Counted from the stretch's first letter, positions 8,909 to 16,455 are shown. The stretch: DNA of 64,000 nt from Pseudomonas alloputida (GCF_021283545.2 NZ_CP128540.1:1585501-1649500), one strand, 5' to 3'. The notes: generated by a model from the letters alone, not told the origin. Made by a program: numbers and translations.

Positions 8909-10332
8909 AGCAGAAGGACGCTTTAGTTGGCATCGCGGATAGAATTACTGGTGCTGAACCTCTGCAACCTGAAGCGCTTGGTTTCTCCCTTCTTGAATAT
9001 GGAGAGGCTGCATTTGAATTGGTGCTTGATAGTCTAGTTGGTGAGTTCCCTTTTTTGTGGAATGGCAGAGAGTACTTCGAGGGTGGTGAGTCTGAAAAGT
9101 TTGATCATTTATTCTGCTGGCTTGTGCGTGAGATTTTCGATTTCCCCTGTGGTTTGATAAGGCCTGAGGCAGATCTAGCAAAATTACTAGCAGTTGCGGC
9201 GGCTCTTGATTGCGATGATCAACTATGGGGCGAGATTTACAGGATAAATCCCGTTCTTCCTGAGCGAGTTATTGCTGCTCTTGCCAGCTTGATCAAGGAA
9301 AGTCATGTCGATAGTGAGCGAGTCATTAGTAGGTATTATTGTAGTGATAGCCATGTTCGTGAGATTAAGGAGGATATTGCCAATAAGGATTGGAAGTCGG
9401 TAGAATGGGTAATCGACCAGTTTTGGATGGACTATCGCTCACCAATAAAGCTCCAGGCAGCAGCTGCACTGCACCGGTATAATGTACCCCTCCTGCAGAG
9501 CCTCATCGAAGGTGAAAAAGATTTTTTTGAATTGGCGTCCTACACGCGTCACGCCCCTATTGAAAAAATCATGCCGTTGGCAGTGGCGAGCCAGAACTGG
9601 ACATTCAAATTTTGGGCTTTTCATCGTTCTGTTACGCATGCTAGTCGAAATATACCGTCCTCCCCTAACGAATGGGAGGTATTGTTGCGGGAAGCTTCAA
9701 AAAGCCCAACAGAGTGGCCTCGGTGGTTATCGGTTATAAATGAGTATCCGTCTCGCTACCCTCAAATTCAAAAGGCATTAGGAAGTGCGCTAGCGCAGGC
9801 TGAGGGCTGGGCGCTCGATATATATGTTAGCTCGATTTCTATGATTACGCCTGATATGGCTAGGAAGCCGGTAGCATCGGCGCTATCGGTCTTTAGAGAG
9901 AGGGCGGCCCTAAAGGAGCGAAAGCGGTTATGGCAGGCATCTTTCAATAAGTGGAAAGATTGGGATTTCGATGCTAAAGGTAAGTCTAAGCATCTGTTTT
10001 CGGTTTCATCAAGCTCTCTTGATTACGCAGTAATAGGTTACTTTGTAGAGTGTCTTGATGCGAAGCAGCGTCACGAACTAATTGAACAGCTAAGAAGTCG
10101 AGCTGTCTTGCTTGATCAGTCCTGGCATCCAAGTACTAGCTCAGCGATGACTGAACGATTTAAGCTGGCCTCTACCTATCAGCCTCTCGCACAAGCCGAA
10201 TTAGCATGTTCTAGTCAAATTGACTGGCACATAGGGGACTCGTTTTCCACTCCACCATGGGAGGATGGTTCACTCTACCGGAGTCTGCGGTACGACACAG
10301 ACTTTGATAATCCTACGTTTCTGACCATTTAA
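8905..10332 (+). CDS. Unknown 475-aa protein, partner of the VPA1262-like gene
   Basis: The ATG at 8905 overlaps the preceding TGA (ATGA), the usual sign of translational coupling; an ATG at 8893 is possible but would lie inside the upstream gene. The protein is predicted to be soluble and mainly alpha-helical, Trp-rich (several WKD, WxxW and EWPRW-like segments), with no signal peptide or membrane helix. I recognise no Walker, nuclease, protease or TIR/Sir2 motif. Its base composition matches its neighbour and differs from the core. Because it is coupled to a PLD-like protein, a sensor, scaffold or immunity role is possible, but this is inference only. A terminator-like hairpin follows at 10362. 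Confidence 0.72.
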   Translation: MKQKDALVGIADRITGAEPLQPEALGFSLLEYGEAAFELVLDSLVGEFPFLWNGREYFEGGESEKFDHLFCWLVREIFDFPCGLIRPEADLAKLLAVAAALDCDDQLWGEIYRINPVLPERVIAALASLIKESHVDSERVISRYYCSDSHVREIKEDIANKDWKSVEWVIDQFWMDYRSPIKLQAAAALHRYNVPLLQSLIEGEKDFFELASYTRHAPIEKIMPLAVASQNWTFKFWAFHRSVTHASRNIPSSPNEWEVLLREASKSPTEWPRWLSVINEYPSRYPQIQKALGSALAQAEGWALDIYVSSISMITPDMARKPVASALSVFRERAALKERKRLWQASFNKWKDWDFDAKGKSKHLFSVSSSSLDYAVIGYFVECLDAKQRHELIEQLRSRAVLLDQSWHPSTSSAMTERFKLASTYQPLAQAELACSSQIDWHIGDSFSTPPWEDGSLYRSLRYDTDFDNPTFLTI

Positions 10333-10361
10333 TGCATTTTTCAGTGGCCTGAGTATTTTTG

Positions 10362-10377
10362 AACCCTCATAGGGTTT
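10362..10377 (+). terminator. Probable terminator of the two-gene island operon
   Basis: AACCCT-CAT-AGGGTT (10362-10376) forms a short stem with a 3-nt loop and runs into a short T run (GGTTTTGC), 30 bp behind the stop at 10332. Confidence 0.55.
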
Positions 10378-10459
10378 TGCTTGAAGCAGGCCATGGCGTC
10401 CAAATTGAAAAGGGGATACCTTCGATCTTTGGCATGAGAAGCCCATTGCTGGGGGACAT

Positions 10460-10882
10460 GTGAAAAAGGTGTTTCTGCGCTCGATGGGCAGCGGTGCCAA
10501 CTGGCTGTACTCCCACCTGACGCTCTTCATGGCACTGCATTACCAGTTCGCCGCACATCCCAAGTGTAAGGTGCCGCCGATCCTTTTCTTGGATCAGCCG
10601 ACCCAGGTCTACTTCCCTTCTACTGACAACGCTGAAGCCTTCAAAGCCGACGAGCTACGTGGGGATCGGAAGACTACCAAGACGGTCGACGAAGACGTGG
10701 ACGCGGTTTCGAAGATGTTCACTACCCTGGCCAAGTTTTGCGACACGACGTTCAAGGAAACCGGCGTCAAGCCGCAAATCATTGTCTGCGATCACGCGGA
10801 TGGCCTGCCGTTGCAGGGCAACTATGTCTTCGAGGACTTCGTCCGCGCTCGGTGGAGAACGCGCGGTCTGATTGCCGAGTAA
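10460..10882 (+). pseudogene. 3' relic of a DUF3732 (SMC/AAA-like) ATPase gene
   Basis: The 140-residue frame matches only the C-terminal end that I recall for DUF3732 proteins: [20 protein letters not shown], then the Walker-B-like [15 protein letters not shown], a [11 protein letters not shown] segment and IIVCDHAD near the end. Full-length members are about 550-650 aa with an N-terminal Walker A, absent here. Upstream the frame is open only to a stop at 10406-10408, and the GTG at 10460 is probably not a real start. DUF3732 ATPases occur in bacterial conflict systems, so this is likely debris of a second defence locus in the same island. Confidence 0.75.
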
Positions 10883-10885
10883 CTG

Positions 10886-10925
10886 AAGTTCCAACCAGGG
10901 GGGGATAGCCTCCTGGTTGGAACTT
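10886..10925 (+). terminator. Perfect 14-bp inverted repeat behind the DUF3732 relic
   Basis: AAGTTCCAACCAGG (10886-10899) and CCTGGTTGGAACTT (10912-10925) with a 12-nt spacer, starting 4 bp after the stop. No T tract follows in either direction except AACTT, so it may be a terminator of the lost gene, an RNA-stabilising hairpin or a protein site. Confidence 0.55.
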
Positions 10926-11333
10926 GGATGAGGATTGGCTTGGACACTGAAGTTGAAGCCAAGATATGGCGGGCGGCGTGGACACATTATGTATTATGCG
11001 TCTGATTGCTCGTGGTCATTCAGAATGCACAGCGACTCAAGACGCGCGCATAGTTACAAGGCGAGTGCCCTTGATTGAGCGTTATGCGCTATGCACCGCC
11101 AGGCGTGCCTCCACGCAGAAAAACACTTTACTCACGGTGTGTGCGCGTTACATGCCGTTACGCCTAACGGCTAAAAAAATCAGATTTTGCCCCTTTCTTG
11201 TAGGACATTTCCCAAAGATACTGTCGCCCATTGTGCAGTTCCGAGTTGGCCACTAGTCTCGCTTGGTCGTTGCCATTCAACGACCGGCTTTGACAGGCCG
11301 ACTCAAATTGCAATCCATAGCTGTACCTTCAAT
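10926..11333. other. Island intergenic DNA without a gene; contains one clear hairpin
   Basis: No open frame with coding character was recognised. GGTCGTTG (11265-11272) and CAACGACC (11278-11285) form an 8-bp perfect stem with a 5-nt loop. The remainder is unremarkable. Confidence 0.45.
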
Positions 11334-11413
11334 GGTGGCTGTGCGTGGGGCGCCTTCGGGTGCGCCGGGTTTCTCAATTTGACCGGTCTGTCAACCCGTG
11401 CACAGCTGCCACC
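11334..11413 (+). promoter_or_regulatory. Structured leader upstream of the DUF6124-like/DUF3077 pair
   Basis: The outer arms GGTGGCTGTGC (11334-11344) and GCACAGC...CACC (11400-11413, 3-nt bulge) enclose two further stems. One is GGCGC/GCGCC around TTCGGG (11349-11366). The other combines GGGTT/AACCC with an inner TTGAC-CGGTCT-GTCAA (about 11367-11397). The nested, complementary layout 53 bp ahead of the first gene suggests a folded RNA leader. I recall similar GCGCCTTCGGGTGCGCC elements before small hypothetical genes in other Pseudomonas, but no Rfam name can be given. Confidence 0.55.
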
Positions 11414-11466
11414 CTTTGTTTGACAGCGAATGGCGGTAGTCCCAACCACAAATTGAGGGTTACACC

Positions 11467-11709
11467 ATGCTGAAAATAGTCCCCGATCCACCTTACAATC
11501 TTCACTCCCTTGAAGACACACTGCTGATGGCAGCGGACTACGCACTGTGCGCGGAAGCCGTTGCTCAGCAAGCCGTTTTGATGCAGCCGAGATCACCCGT
11601 CTCGGTGTTGATGATGGCCTCAATGCACGAGCTGGAGACCCTCCGCAAGTTGCTCGAATCGGCGCTGGCTCAAGTCCAAAAGCCAGCGGACTCTCAGCCG
11701 TTGCATTAA
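11467..11709 (+). CDS. Small DUF6124-like protein
   Basis: An 80-aa protein starting MLKIVPDPPYNLHSLEDTLL, a helical protein with a Met-rich centre (SVLMMASMHELETLR). The (V/I)xPxPP opening followed by a helical bundle resembles the Pseudomonas-specific DUF6124 family as I remember it. GAGGGTTACACC precedes the ATG. It is followed 95 bp later by a DUF3077 gene, a pairing common in Pseudomonas. The function is unknown; there are no catalytic motifs, signal peptide or membrane segment. Confidence 0.65.
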   Translation: MLKIVPDPPYNLHSLEDTLLMAADYALCAEAVAQQAVLMQPRSPVSVLMMASMHELETLRKLLESALAQVQKPADSQPLH

Positions 11710-11804
11710 CCGCATCATGACTCGCCTGGGGGCCCCTGAAGGTGCCCGGCTTGCCGGCGATTGGGCCAGCCCAGGCAATAAAGATTTCGGGGAGATAATG
11801 AGCA

Positions 11805-12074
11805 GTGTCTACAGAAGAAACCAAATTCACCGTCGGCAAAACCACCTTCTATCAAGGTGAAAACCAGACCCATCCACTGTTCCGCATCGAGGCCGGCATC
11901 CCTTGCCAGAGCGCCCGCGAACAAGCTTCGGAGTTGATGGGCTACGCACGTGACATGACCCTGGACGGATTGATGGAAGACAAACCTCAGCTAATCTGGG
12001 CTTCGCACTACCTCTGTGCCTTGGCCAAGGCGCTGATGGATGATGCTGAATTGGGCATGATGAAAACCCCTTAA
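11805..12074 (+). CDS. DUF3077 family small protein
   Basis: An 89-aa protein from a GTG at 11805 (STEETKFTVGKTTFYQGENQ), with GGGGAG at about 11789-11794 as ribosome binding site. An ATG at 11798 is in a different frame that stops early. The segments LFRIEAGIPCQSAREQASEL and IWASHYLCALAKALMDD match the helical pattern I recall for DUF3077. It is probably cotranscribed with the preceding small gene. The function is unknown. Confidence 0.65.
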   Translation: MSTEETKFTVGKTTFYQGENQTHPLFRIEAGIPCQSAREQASELMGYARDMTLDGLMEDKPQLIWASHYLCALAKALMDDAELGMMKTP

Positions 12075-12120
12075 ACACCATCATCCCGCCGCTCCTTTGC
12101 AGAGCGGCCTTGGCTCGTAA

Positions 12121-12755
12121 GGGGCTGCAAGGCAGCCCCGGCAATCTCAGGCCTCGCTCATTTCTTCAAGGTGTCGCGGCATCGGCTCCGCCGCCGTACG
12201 CCCGGCCAACCCCACGCGCATGTCATTGCCACTCGGCTGCTGATACAGGCTCAAGCCGAACTCCGGCAACACCGCCAGCAGGTAGTCGAAGATATCCCCC
12301 TGGATGCGCTCGTAATCCGCCCACACCGTGGTGGTGGTGAAGCAGTAGATCTCCAGCGGCACGCCTTCGGCGGTGGTCTGCATCTGCCGCACCATGCAGG
12401 TCATGTTGGGGTGCACGTTGGGATGGTTCTTCAGATAGGCCAGGGCAAACGCGCGGAAGGTGCCGATGTTGGTCAGCTTGCGGCGGTTGGCCGACAGGTC
12501 CGCCACCGGCCCCAGCGCCTCGTTCCAGTTTTGCAGTTCCTGGCGCTTGCCCGCCAGGTAGTCACTCAGTAGCTGCACCTGGCTCAGGCGCTGTTCTTCT
12601 TCGCGGGTGAGGAAGCGCACGCCGGCGGCGTCGATGAACAGGCTGCGCTTGATGCGCCGGCCACCGGACTGCTGCATGCCGCGGTAATTGCGGAATGACT
12701 CGCTCATCAGGCGCCAGGTGGGGATGGACACGATGGTCTTGTCGAAGTTCTGTAC
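12121..12755. repeat. Right copy of the 635-bp direct repeat
   Basis: Counterpart of 5976-6610 (see there). In this copy the sequence is continuous with an intact channel gene. The first bases GGGGCTGC-AAG-GCAGCCCC (12121-12139) form a perfect stem-loop just behind the channel stop on the minus strand and may terminate its transcript. Confidence 0.92.
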
Positions 12756-13448
12756 TTTCACCGTGTGCAAGGTGATGTCCACCACGTCGCCATCGGCGCC
12801 TACCTGCGGCATTTCGATCCAGTCCCCGACATGCAGCATGTCGTTGCTGGTCAGTTGCACGCTGGCGACGAATGACAGCAGGGTGTCCTTGTACACCAAC
12901 AGCAATACCGCCGACATCGCACCCAGACCGGACAGCAGCAACAGCGGCGAGCGGTCGATCAGGGTGGCGACGATGATGATCGAGGCGAAGATCCACAACA
13001 TCATCTTGGCCAGTTGCACGTAGCCCTTGATCGAGCGGGTGCGGGCGTGTTCGGTGCGGGCATAGATGTCGAGCAGGGCATCCAGCAGGCATGACAGCGC
13101 CATGGTCATGAACAACAGGGTAAAGGCCAGGGCGACATTGCCGAGGAAGTGCTGAGCGGTGTCGGACAGCTCAGGCACCAGCTTCAGGCCGAACTGCAGC
13201 ACCAGGGACGGGGTCGTTTGTGCCAGGCGGTGGAACACCTTGTTGTGGCGCAGGTCGTCCAGCCACTTCAGTGCAGGCTGGCGGGCCAGCAGGCGCGCGC
13301 CGTGCAGTATCAGGAAGCGCGCCAGGCGGCCGACTACCAGGGAGATGAGCAGCAGTACCGCCAGACCGATGGCGGCGTGCAGCATGGGATGTTGGTCGAG
13401 GGTGCCCCACAGGTCGAGGGAGTCACGCCAGATTCGTTGGATATCCAT
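12147..13448 (-). CDS. MscS-family mechanosensitive channel (YbdG-like)
   Basis: A 433-aa inner-membrane protein. Hydrophobic segments lie near residues 25-45, 100-125, 145-170 and 175-195; the pore-lining helix and beta domain follow (VQLTSNDMLHVGDWIEMPQV at about 196-215, then VVDITLHTVKVQNFDKT), and a long cytosolic C-terminal domain ends EEMSEA. The layout and the NYRGMQQSGGRRIKRSLFID segment are typical of YbdG-type channels, which gate ions during hypo-osmotic shock. Its 3' third is the right copy of the island's direct repeat, so the present gene may be a hybrid of resident 5' and imported 3' sequence. Confidence 0.9.
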   Translation of the reverse strand: MDIQRIWRDSLDLWGTLDQHPMLHAAIGLAVLLLISLVVGRLARFLILHGARLLARQPALKWLDDLRHNKVFHRLAQTTPSLVLQFGLKLVPELSDTAQHFLGNVALAFTLLFMTMALSCLLDALLDIYARTEHARTRSIKGYVQLAKMMLWIFASIIIVATLIDRSPLLLLSGLGAMSAVLLLVYKDTLLSFVASVQLTSNDMLHVGDWIEMPQVGADGDVVDITLHTVKVQNFDKTIVSIPTWRLMSESFRNYRGMQQSGGRRIKRSLFIDAAGVRFLTREEEQRLSQVQLLSDYLAGKRQELQNWNEALGPVADLSANRRKLTNIGTFRAFALAYLKNHPNVHPNMTCMVRQMQTTAEGVPLEIYCFTTTTVWADYERIQGDIFDYLLAVLPEFGLSLYQQPSGNDMRVGLAGRTAAEPMPRHLEEMSEA

Positions 13449-13590
13449 GGGCTTGCGTACAGTCTTGTTGCGAAACGAAGCCGTATTAGAGCGCGGATAG
13501 CGACAAAGTTGCCAAAAGAAATTCGGCTAAGGCTGCAGAAAACGTTACCCTATGCAACTGAATTTCCCGCACTTGTCTGAGGTTACCTCC

Positions 13591-14913
13591 GTGTTCTCCC
13601 AATTCGCCCTGCATGAACGCCTGCTTAAAGCCGTGGCCGAGCTTAAATTTGTCGAGCCAACCCCGGTGCAGGCCGCGGCCATCCCCCTGGCCCTGCAAGG
13701 GCGGGATCTGCGTGTGACTGCGCAGACCGGCAGCGGCAAGACGGCGGCCTTCGTACTGCCACTGCTCAACCGTCTGGTCGACCTCAGCGGTCCGCGTGTC
13801 GAGATTCGCGCGTTGATCCTGCTGCCGACCCGTGAACTGGCCCAGCAGACCCTCAAGCAGGTGCAGCTGTTCTCGCAGTTCACCTACATCAAGTCGGGCC
13901 TGGTGACTGGCGGCGAAGACTTCAAGGAACAGGCCGCCATGCTGCGCAAGGTGCCTGACGTGCTGATCGGCACCCCGGGTCGCCTGCTCGAGCAGCTCAA
14001 TGCCGGCAACCTCGACCTGTCCCACGTGCAGGTCCTGATCCTGGACGAAGCCGACCGCATGCTCGACATGGGCTTTGCCGAAGACATGGAGCGCCTGTGC
14101 AAAGAGTGCGAAAACCGCGAGCAGACCTTGCTGTTCTCGGCTACCACCGGTGGCGCGGCCCTGCGCGACATCATCGGCAAGGTGCTGAAAGACCCTGAAC
14201 ACCTGATGCTCAACAGTGTCTCGCAACTGGCTGAAGGCACCCGCCAGCAGATCATTACCGCCGACCACGACCAGCATAAAGAGCAGATCGCGCAGTGGTT
14301 GCTGGCCAACGAAACCTTCGACAAGGCGATCATCTTCACCAACACCCGCGCCATGGCCGACCGCATCTACGGTCACCTGGTGGCCAAGGACGTGAAGGCT
14401 TTCGTGCTGCATGGCGAAAAGGACCAGAAGGACCGCAAGCTGGCCATCGAGCGCTTCAAGCAGGGCAGCTCCAAAGTGCTGGTGGCGACCGACGTGGCAG
14501 CCCGTGGCCTGGATATCGACGGCCTGGACCTGGTGATCAACTTCGACATGCCACGTAGCGGTGACGAGTACGTACACCGTGTGGGCCGTACCGGCCGTGC
14601 CGGTGGCGAAGGCCTGGCGATCTCGTTGATCACCCACAACGACTGGAACCTGATGTCGAGCATCGAGCGCTACCTCAAGCAGCAGTTCGAGCGCCGGGTC
14701 ATCAAGGAAGTGAAGGGCACCTACAACGGGCCGAAGAAGGTCAAGGCCTCGGGCAAGGCGGCCGGTAGCAAGAAGAAAAAGGTCGAGAAGAAGACCGGCG
14801 ACAAGAAAGCTGCCGCCAAGCGCAAGCCTACTGCCAAGCCGAAAGCCAATGCGCCTCTGGCCAGTGCAGATGGCCTGGCACCGCTGAAGAAGCGCAAGCC
14901 TGCTGCTGAATAA
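13591..14913 (+). CDS. DEAD-box ATP-dependent RNA helicase
   Basis: A 440-aa protein from the GTG at 13591, chosen because TGAGG lies at 13578-13582; an in-frame ATG at 13552 lacks a ribosome site. It shows the full motif set: Q motif (FVEPTPVQAAAIP), AQTGSGKT, PTRELAQQ, TPGRLLEQ, DEAD, SATT, VATDVAARGLDI and HRVGRTGRAG. The last 60 residues are a Lys-rich basic tail (GSKKKKVEKKTGDKK) of the kind that binds RNA. It probably acts in ribosome assembly or RNA decay in the cytosol. It is convergent with a small secreted-protein gene and shares a terminator with it. Confidence 0.93.
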   Translation: MFSQFALHERLLKAVAELKFVEPTPVQAAAIPLALQGRDLRVTAQTGSGKTAAFVLPLLNRLVDLSGPRVEIRALILLPTRELAQQTLKQVQLFSQFTYIKSGLVTGGEDFKEQAAMLRKVPDVLIGTPGRLLEQLNAGNLDLSHVQVLILDEADRMLDMGFAEDMERLCKECENREQTLLFSATTGGAALRDIIGKVLKDPEHLMLNSVSQLAEGTRQQIITADHDQHKEQIAQWLLANETFDKAIIFTNTRAMADRIYGHLVAKDVKAFVLHGEKDQKDRKLAIERFKQGSSKVLVATDVAARGLDIDGLDLVINFDMPRSGDEYVHRVGRTGRAGGEGLAISLITHNDWNLMSSIERYLKQQFERRVIKEVKGTYNGPKKVKASGKAAGSKKKKVEKKTGDKKAAAKRKPTAKPKANAPLASADGLAPLKKRKPAAE

Positions 14914-14924
14914 GACTCACGCCG

Positions 14925-14965
14925 GCCCTTTGCAGAAGCGACGCAAGTTCGCATCTGCGAAGGGC
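14925..14965. terminator. Bidirectional terminator between convergent genes
   Basis: GCCCTTTGCAGA (14925-14936) and TCTGCGAAGGGC (14954-14965) form a 12-bp stem with one wobble pair and a 17-nt loop. It lies between the helicase stop at 14913 and the minus-strand stop at 14985. Confidence 0.7.
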
Positions 14966-14984
14966 GTGCGCAGGCGACGAACGA

Positions 14985-15257
14985 TCACTCCGCTTTTTTC
15001 TCTGCCTGTTTCAACTCCTTGATCCGCTGGTCGATCAGCTGACACTTATCGGGCAAGTCCTTGCTCGCCGTCCCCAGATCCATCCCCTGAAGCTCATCAT
15101 TGATCTCCTTGGCCTTTTGCGGGTTCTGCTCGGTCAACTGAGTAACCAGCCCGGCCAGCTCTTCACGTTTCTGCGTTGCTTCTTCAGGTGTGCAGGCCCA
15201 AGCGGGCAGGGCGCAGAGCAGGGCAGCGGCACAGGCTATGGGCAGTAGCGGTTTCAT
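14985..15257 (-). CDS. Small secreted helical protein of unknown function
   Basis: A 90-aa protein with signal peptide MKPLLPIACAAALLCALPAWA, cleaved before CTPEEATQ. The mature part is charged and helical (QKREELAGLVTQLTEQNPQK ... IDQRIKELKQAEKKAE) with two Cys that could pair. GGAGGTTGGAAGG precedes the start at 15257. The new N-terminus is a Cys, but the preceding PAWA does not match a lipobox, so a soluble periplasmic protein is more likely than a lipoprotein. No function is suggested by neighbours. Confidence 0.75.
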   Translation of the reverse strand: MKPLLPIACAAALLCALPAWACTPEEATQKREELAGLVTQLTEQNPQKAKEINDELQGMDLGTASKDLPDKCQLIDQRIKELKQAEKKAE

Positions 15258-15441
15258 CCTTCCAACCTCCGGCGGTGGTGATGCCCGGTGGAGGGCTGTG
15301 GGCGCAGGGAAGTTCAGGGCTTGCGACCGATGGAAGATTTCTTTGGTGGTGGTAGTCCGTTTCTGAAACGCTCCCGTGTCCCTCCAGCGCTGTTGAGCAG
15401 CACGCTACATCGCTCTAGTCTCGAAGGAAAAGAGGGGGTAT

Positions 15442-15463
15442 TGTATGTACAGCTGTAAATACA
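15442..15463. promoter_or_regulatory. Near-perfect palindrome ahead of brnT; probable BrnA/BrnTA operator
   Basis: A 22-bp palindrome centred on CAGCTG: half-sites TGTATGTACAG and CTGTAAATACA differ from perfect symmetry at one base pair only. It ends 9 bp before the brnT ATG at 15473, so a bound repressor would block the promoter or ribosome site. BrnTA systems elsewhere are autoregulated through BrnA, which has a ribbon-helix-helix-like DNA-binding region. Confidence 0.7.
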
Positions 15464-15472
15464 GGCCGTCCC

Positions 15473-15751
15473 ATGTTCTTTGAATGGGACGAAGGGAAAA
15501 ACCAGAGCAATATCCGCAAGCACGGCATCGACTTTGCCGACGTTCCTGACATGTTCAACCATCCCATGCTGATCCGGCGTGATGAGGATGTGGAATGTGC
15601 TGAAGAACGTTGGGTCAGCCTAGGATGGCTAAAGGCGCTGATAGGTGTCGTCGTGTACACGGAGAGGCGGGGTGAGGTGATACGCATCATTTCTGCAAGA
15701 AAAGCCACCAAACGGGAGGCCAGGTACTATGACCAAATCATCGAGAACTGA
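15473..15751 (+). CDS. brnT: BrnT family ribonuclease toxin
   Basis: A 92-aa protein with the family hallmarks: FEWDEGKNQSNIRKHGIDF at residues 3-21 (WD-xxKxxxNxxKHGI/V), a central hydrophobic strand (LIGVVVYTER) and the C-terminal IRIISARKATKREARYYDQI, which contains the conserved R-I-I-S-A-R-x-A-x-x-x-E. BrnT folds like RelE-type RNases and slows growth by cleaving RNA. Its end overlaps brnA by 23 bp, so both are translated from one message controlled by the palindrome at 15442. Confidence 0.92.
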   Translation: MFFEWDEGKNQSNIRKHGIDFADVPDMFNHPMLIRRDEDVECAEERWVSLGWLKALIGVVVYTERRGEVIRIISARKATKREARYYDQIIEN

Positions 15752-15983
15752 CTGGAGCCGCCTGGCCCGACAGGACGACAAGGATATCGACACATCAGAT
15801 ATCCCTGAACTGGACCAGGACTTTTTCCGCCAGGCCGAGCTGCGCGTTCCCGCCAAGCAGACGGTGACCATTCGACTGGACTCAGATGTCCTCGCCTGGT
15901 TCAAGGAACAGGGCAGCGGCTACCAGACCCGCATCAATCAGTTGCTGCGCCAGTACATGCAAGCGCAACAACGCCAGCGCTAA
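15729..15983 (+). CDS. brnA: BrnA antitoxin
   Basis: An 84-aa protein starting inside brnT. The acidic middle (DIDTSDIPELDQDFFRQAEL) should wrap the toxin, and the C-terminal VTIRLDSDVLAWFKEQGSGY with TRINQLLRQYM is the ribbon-helix-helix-like DNA-binding part seen in BrnA. It neutralises BrnT and, with it, probably represses the operon through the palindrome upstream of brnT. The toxin-first order is normal for this family. Confidence 0.92.
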   Translation: MTKSSRTDWSRLARQDDKDIDTSDIPELDQDFFRQAELRVPAKQTVTIRLDSDVLAWFKEQGSGYQTRINQLLRQYMQAQQRQR

Positions 15984-16059
15984 GCGCTTCGGAACGCTTG
16001 GCAACCTTGGCAGGTCCCAACCTGTGTACCCCTTTCGTCCACAGCAGGAGCCCGTAGCC

Positions 16060-16455
16060 ATGAGCATCGCCTACGACTGGGACCTGATCGAACGCTTGCT
16101 GCACGAAGTGCAGAACGGCGCCGGTCACAGCTTCACGCCCCGCCCCTATGCCGAGCAGCATGCTGCTGCACTGGCCGCCAAGGGTGAGCCGGTGGGTGAC
16201 GTGGATCACCTGAAAACCCGTGCATGCGAGTATGAAAAGCTGCTATTCGAGCGCGGATTCATTGAATGCCGACCTGAAGAGGACGGCGGCAATGGCGAAA
16301 ACTTCGTCCTGACCGAACGCGGCTCGCGCTTGATGAGCCTGATCGACAGCAGCATCCCCGGCTTCGAGCACCCGCGCCAGGTGCTGGATGAGCAAGAGGA
16401 TGCGCTGGACGAAACGACGTTCGAACGGGTTTCTGCGAAGGCACAGATTGCTTGA
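16060..16455 (+). CDS. Small winged-helix-like protein, possible transcriptional regulator
   Basis: A 131-aa protein from the ATG at 16060, chosen for CAGGAG at 16045-16050; the open frame extends further upstream but without signals. MSIAYDWDLIERLLHEVQNG opens a helical domain reminiscent of DUF2513-type proteins. The LFERGFIECRPEEDGG...FVLTERGSRLMSLI segment looks like the wing and last helix of a winged helix-turn-helix. There is no signal peptide. Target and ligand are unknown; DNA binding is inferred only from the fold pattern. Confidence 0.7.
   Translation: MSIAYDWDLIERLLHEVQNGAGHSFTPRPYAEQHAAALAAKGEPVGDVDHLKTRACEYEKLLFERGFIECRPEEDGGNGENFVLTERGSRLMSLIDSSIPGFEHPRQVLDEQEDALDETTFERVSAKAQIA

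Noticed and set aside
13552..13590. Alternative ATG start of the DEAD-box helicase gene
   Set aside because: No ribosome site before 13552, while GTG 13591 has TGAGG at the right distance and gives the family-typical N-terminus.
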